A stretch of 7,637 nt of DNA from Acidimicrobium sp. UBA3029 (lineage in GTDB: Bacteria; Actinomycetota; Acidimicrobiia; Acidimicrobiales; Ilumatobacteraceae). Position 1 is the stretch's first letter; every line of letters begins with the position of its first letter. This document shows, one piece after another, positions 7,065 through 7,637 of the stretch. A model generated the notes under the pieces. The model saw only the letters and a program-made list of their open reading frames with translations. It ran no database searches and was not told the DNA's origin. Location of the stretch: NCBI GenBank assembly GCA_002367695.1, contig DFDK01000106.1, forward strand, positions 1,183-8,819, read 5' to 3'. The translations under genes and the position numbers were made by a program.

Positions 7065-7295
7065 TCAGGCGCGTGGCTTACGCATACGACGAGTTGCGCC
7101 GGGAGTTGCCAATGTGTAACCGCGGTTTCGTGCTTCGGCGAGTGTGTCGGGGCCAAAACTCAGACCAACGCCAAGATCGGCGATTTCGGTTGTGACTGCT
7201 ACATCACTCCAGCTATCCAGGTCATAAACAAGTTGCGTTCGCTTGTCACCCATGAAACGGAAGTGTTCAAATTTGGTTGGACGGTTTGACGACAT
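7065..7295 (-). CDS. Small protein of unknown function (76 residues)
   Basis: A 76-residue frame starting at ATG 7295. I do not recognise a named family. The N-terminus RPTKFEHFRFMGDKRTQ is rich in charged and aromatic residues, the middle contains VYDLDSWSD and a hydrophobic/glycine stretch DLGVGLSFGPD, and the C-terminus is strongly basic (RRMRKPRA), which could bind nucleic acid; that is speculation. No signal peptide, membrane helix or cysteine is present, so it is probably a soluble cytoplasmic protein. Support for it being real comes from the promoter-like TTGACC-16-TAGATT placed just before the ATG, the 17-bp spacing to the hydrolase gene, and the absence of a competing frame with recognisable protein. 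No Shine-Dalgarno precedes the ATG, which fits leaderless translation. Confidence 0.7.
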   Translation of the reverse strand: MSSNRPTKFEHFRFMGDKRTQLVYDLDSWSDVAVTTEIADLGVGLSFGPDTLAEARNRGYTLATPGATRRMRKPRA

Positions 7296-7301
7296 GCAAC
7301 A

Positions 7302-7329
7302 AATCTAGTCGCACGGGTGTGTCGGTCAA
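7302..7329 (-). promoter_or_regulatory. Putative leaderless promoter for the small gene and hydrolase
   Basis: On the minus strand, TTGACC (7329-7324, five of six to the -35 consensus) and TAGATT (7307-7302, a TAnnnT -10) are separated by 16 nt. The -10 ends 6 nt before the ATG at 7295, so transcription would begin at or next to the start codon. Leaderless mRNAs with this spacing are common in Actinobacteria. Confidence 0.5.
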
Positions 7330-7335
7330 TACCTA

Positions 7336-7358
7336 TCAGGCCTACTCATTAGGCTTGA
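7336..7358 (+). repeat. Imperfect inverted repeat (hairpin or operator) just before the 7363 start codon
   Basis: Positions 7336-7344 pair with 7350-7358 over 9 bp with one G-T wobble, around the loop CTCAT. The core arms are GCCTA and TAGGC. The repeat ends 4 nt before the ATG at 7363, where it could be an operator or, if transcribed, a hairpin covering the translation start. It is not followed by a T-run, so it is not a typical terminator. Confidence 0.4.
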
Positions 7359-7362
7359 CAAC

Positions 7363-7637
7363 ATGAATGCTGACGCCGCTGAGCTTGCCCGCAGGCAGCA
7401 CCAGCTAGATCTGCTCATTGCACGAGACAGCGAAATAGGAGAACGCGCAAAGTTGAGAGTTGCCAAAATCTATGGGCCAACCGCAACGAGCTCAATTGGT
7501 ACCTACGACTTCAGTGATTCATTTGCCAAACGCGACCAAGTCAGCCGACGGGGCGACTGGGTGCACCGCAACTGGCTGCGACCAATCAGATTTTTCTATC
7601 GACATATCCCCAAACCAATTCGTTTTACAATCAAGAA
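7363..7637 (+). CDS. Unidentified protein, N-terminal fragment (cut by right edge)
   Basis: The frame from ATG 7363 stays open for 91 complete codons to the end of the window, so only the N-terminus is seen. Residues 1-35 or so are charged and probably helical, with Leu/Ile spacing that could form a short coiled coil (ELARRQHQLDLLIARDSEIG). A region with KIYGPTATSSIGTYDFSD follows, then a basic, aromatic segment RRGDWVHRNWLRPIRFFYRHIPKPIRF that could lie against a membrane. I do not recognise the family. A glycosyl- or methyltransferase with an N-terminal helical extension is a guess from the nearby galE only. No ribosome binding site is seen; TAGGCT at 7350-7355, 7 nt before ATG, could act as a leaderless -10. 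The frame continues unbroken and has ordinary composition, which supports it being coding. Confidence 0.6.
   Translation, partial: MNADAAELARRQHQLDLLIARDSEIGERAKLRVAKIYGPTATSSIGTYDFSDSFAKRDQVSRRGDWVHRNWLRPIRFFYRHIPKPIRFTIK

Noticed and set aside
7355..7360. Perfect TTGACA hexamer on the plus strand
   Set aside because: It sits 2 nt before the ATG at 7363, so a matching -10 would fall inside the gene; none is visible there. It forms part of the inverted repeat and is probably coincidental as a -35.
1..7637. CRISPR, tRNA, insertion sequence, toxin-antitoxin or defence system
   Set aside because: No spaced direct repeats, cloverleaf sequence, transposase, terminal repeats or known defence domains were seen; the window is almost fully accounted for by ordinary genes.

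Overview
The window is a compact stretch of bacterial chromosome, roughly half G+C by eye, with nine protein genes and almost no intergenic space. The homodimeric AceE-type pyruvate dehydrogenase E1, a compact HhH-GPD protein of the kind common in Actinobacteria, and a GTG start on rnhA suggest an actinobacterium. The moderate GC content would fit an aquatic Acidimicrobiia-like lineage, but that placement is inference from gene content only. I see no rRNA, tRNA, insertion sequence, phage gene or CRISPR array.

Layout. Positions 1-1870 hold a minus-strand run read from right to left: ribonuclease HI, then an HSD10-type short-chain dehydrogenase, then a DUF3445 / heme-dependent N-demethylase-like protein that runs off the left edge. 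Gaps are about 30-35 bp, so these may share a transcript. Positions 1939-6264 hold a plus-strand run with gaps of 15 and 9 bp: aceE, an HhH-GPD protein and galE. The two runs diverge from a 68-bp region (1871-1938) containing a nested inverted repeat that is the best candidate for a shared promoter or operator. galE converges, 6 bp apart, on a minus-strand pair (6271-7295): a small protein of unknown function followed by an alpha/beta-hydrolase-fold protein. A further plus-strand gene starts at 7363 and is cut by the right edge; the 67 bp between it and the small gene hold a plausible leaderless promoter and a 23-bp hairpin.

How the genes fit together. AceE feeds acetyl-CoA into central metabolism, GalE supplies UDP-galactose for surface glycans, RNase HI and perhaps the HhH protein maintain the genome, and the HSD10-like and DUF3445 proteins look catabolic (acyl-CoA beta-oxidation or branched-chain degradation, and possibly methylamine demethylation). 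This is mainly a housekeeping region, and I found no convincing new multi-gene system. The points most worth a second look are an alpha/beta hydrolase whose nucleophile serine is replaced by asparagine, the symmetric rnhA/aceE intergenic region, the HhH protein lacking the usual catalytic aspartate, and the 76-residue protein with its apparent leaderless promoter.
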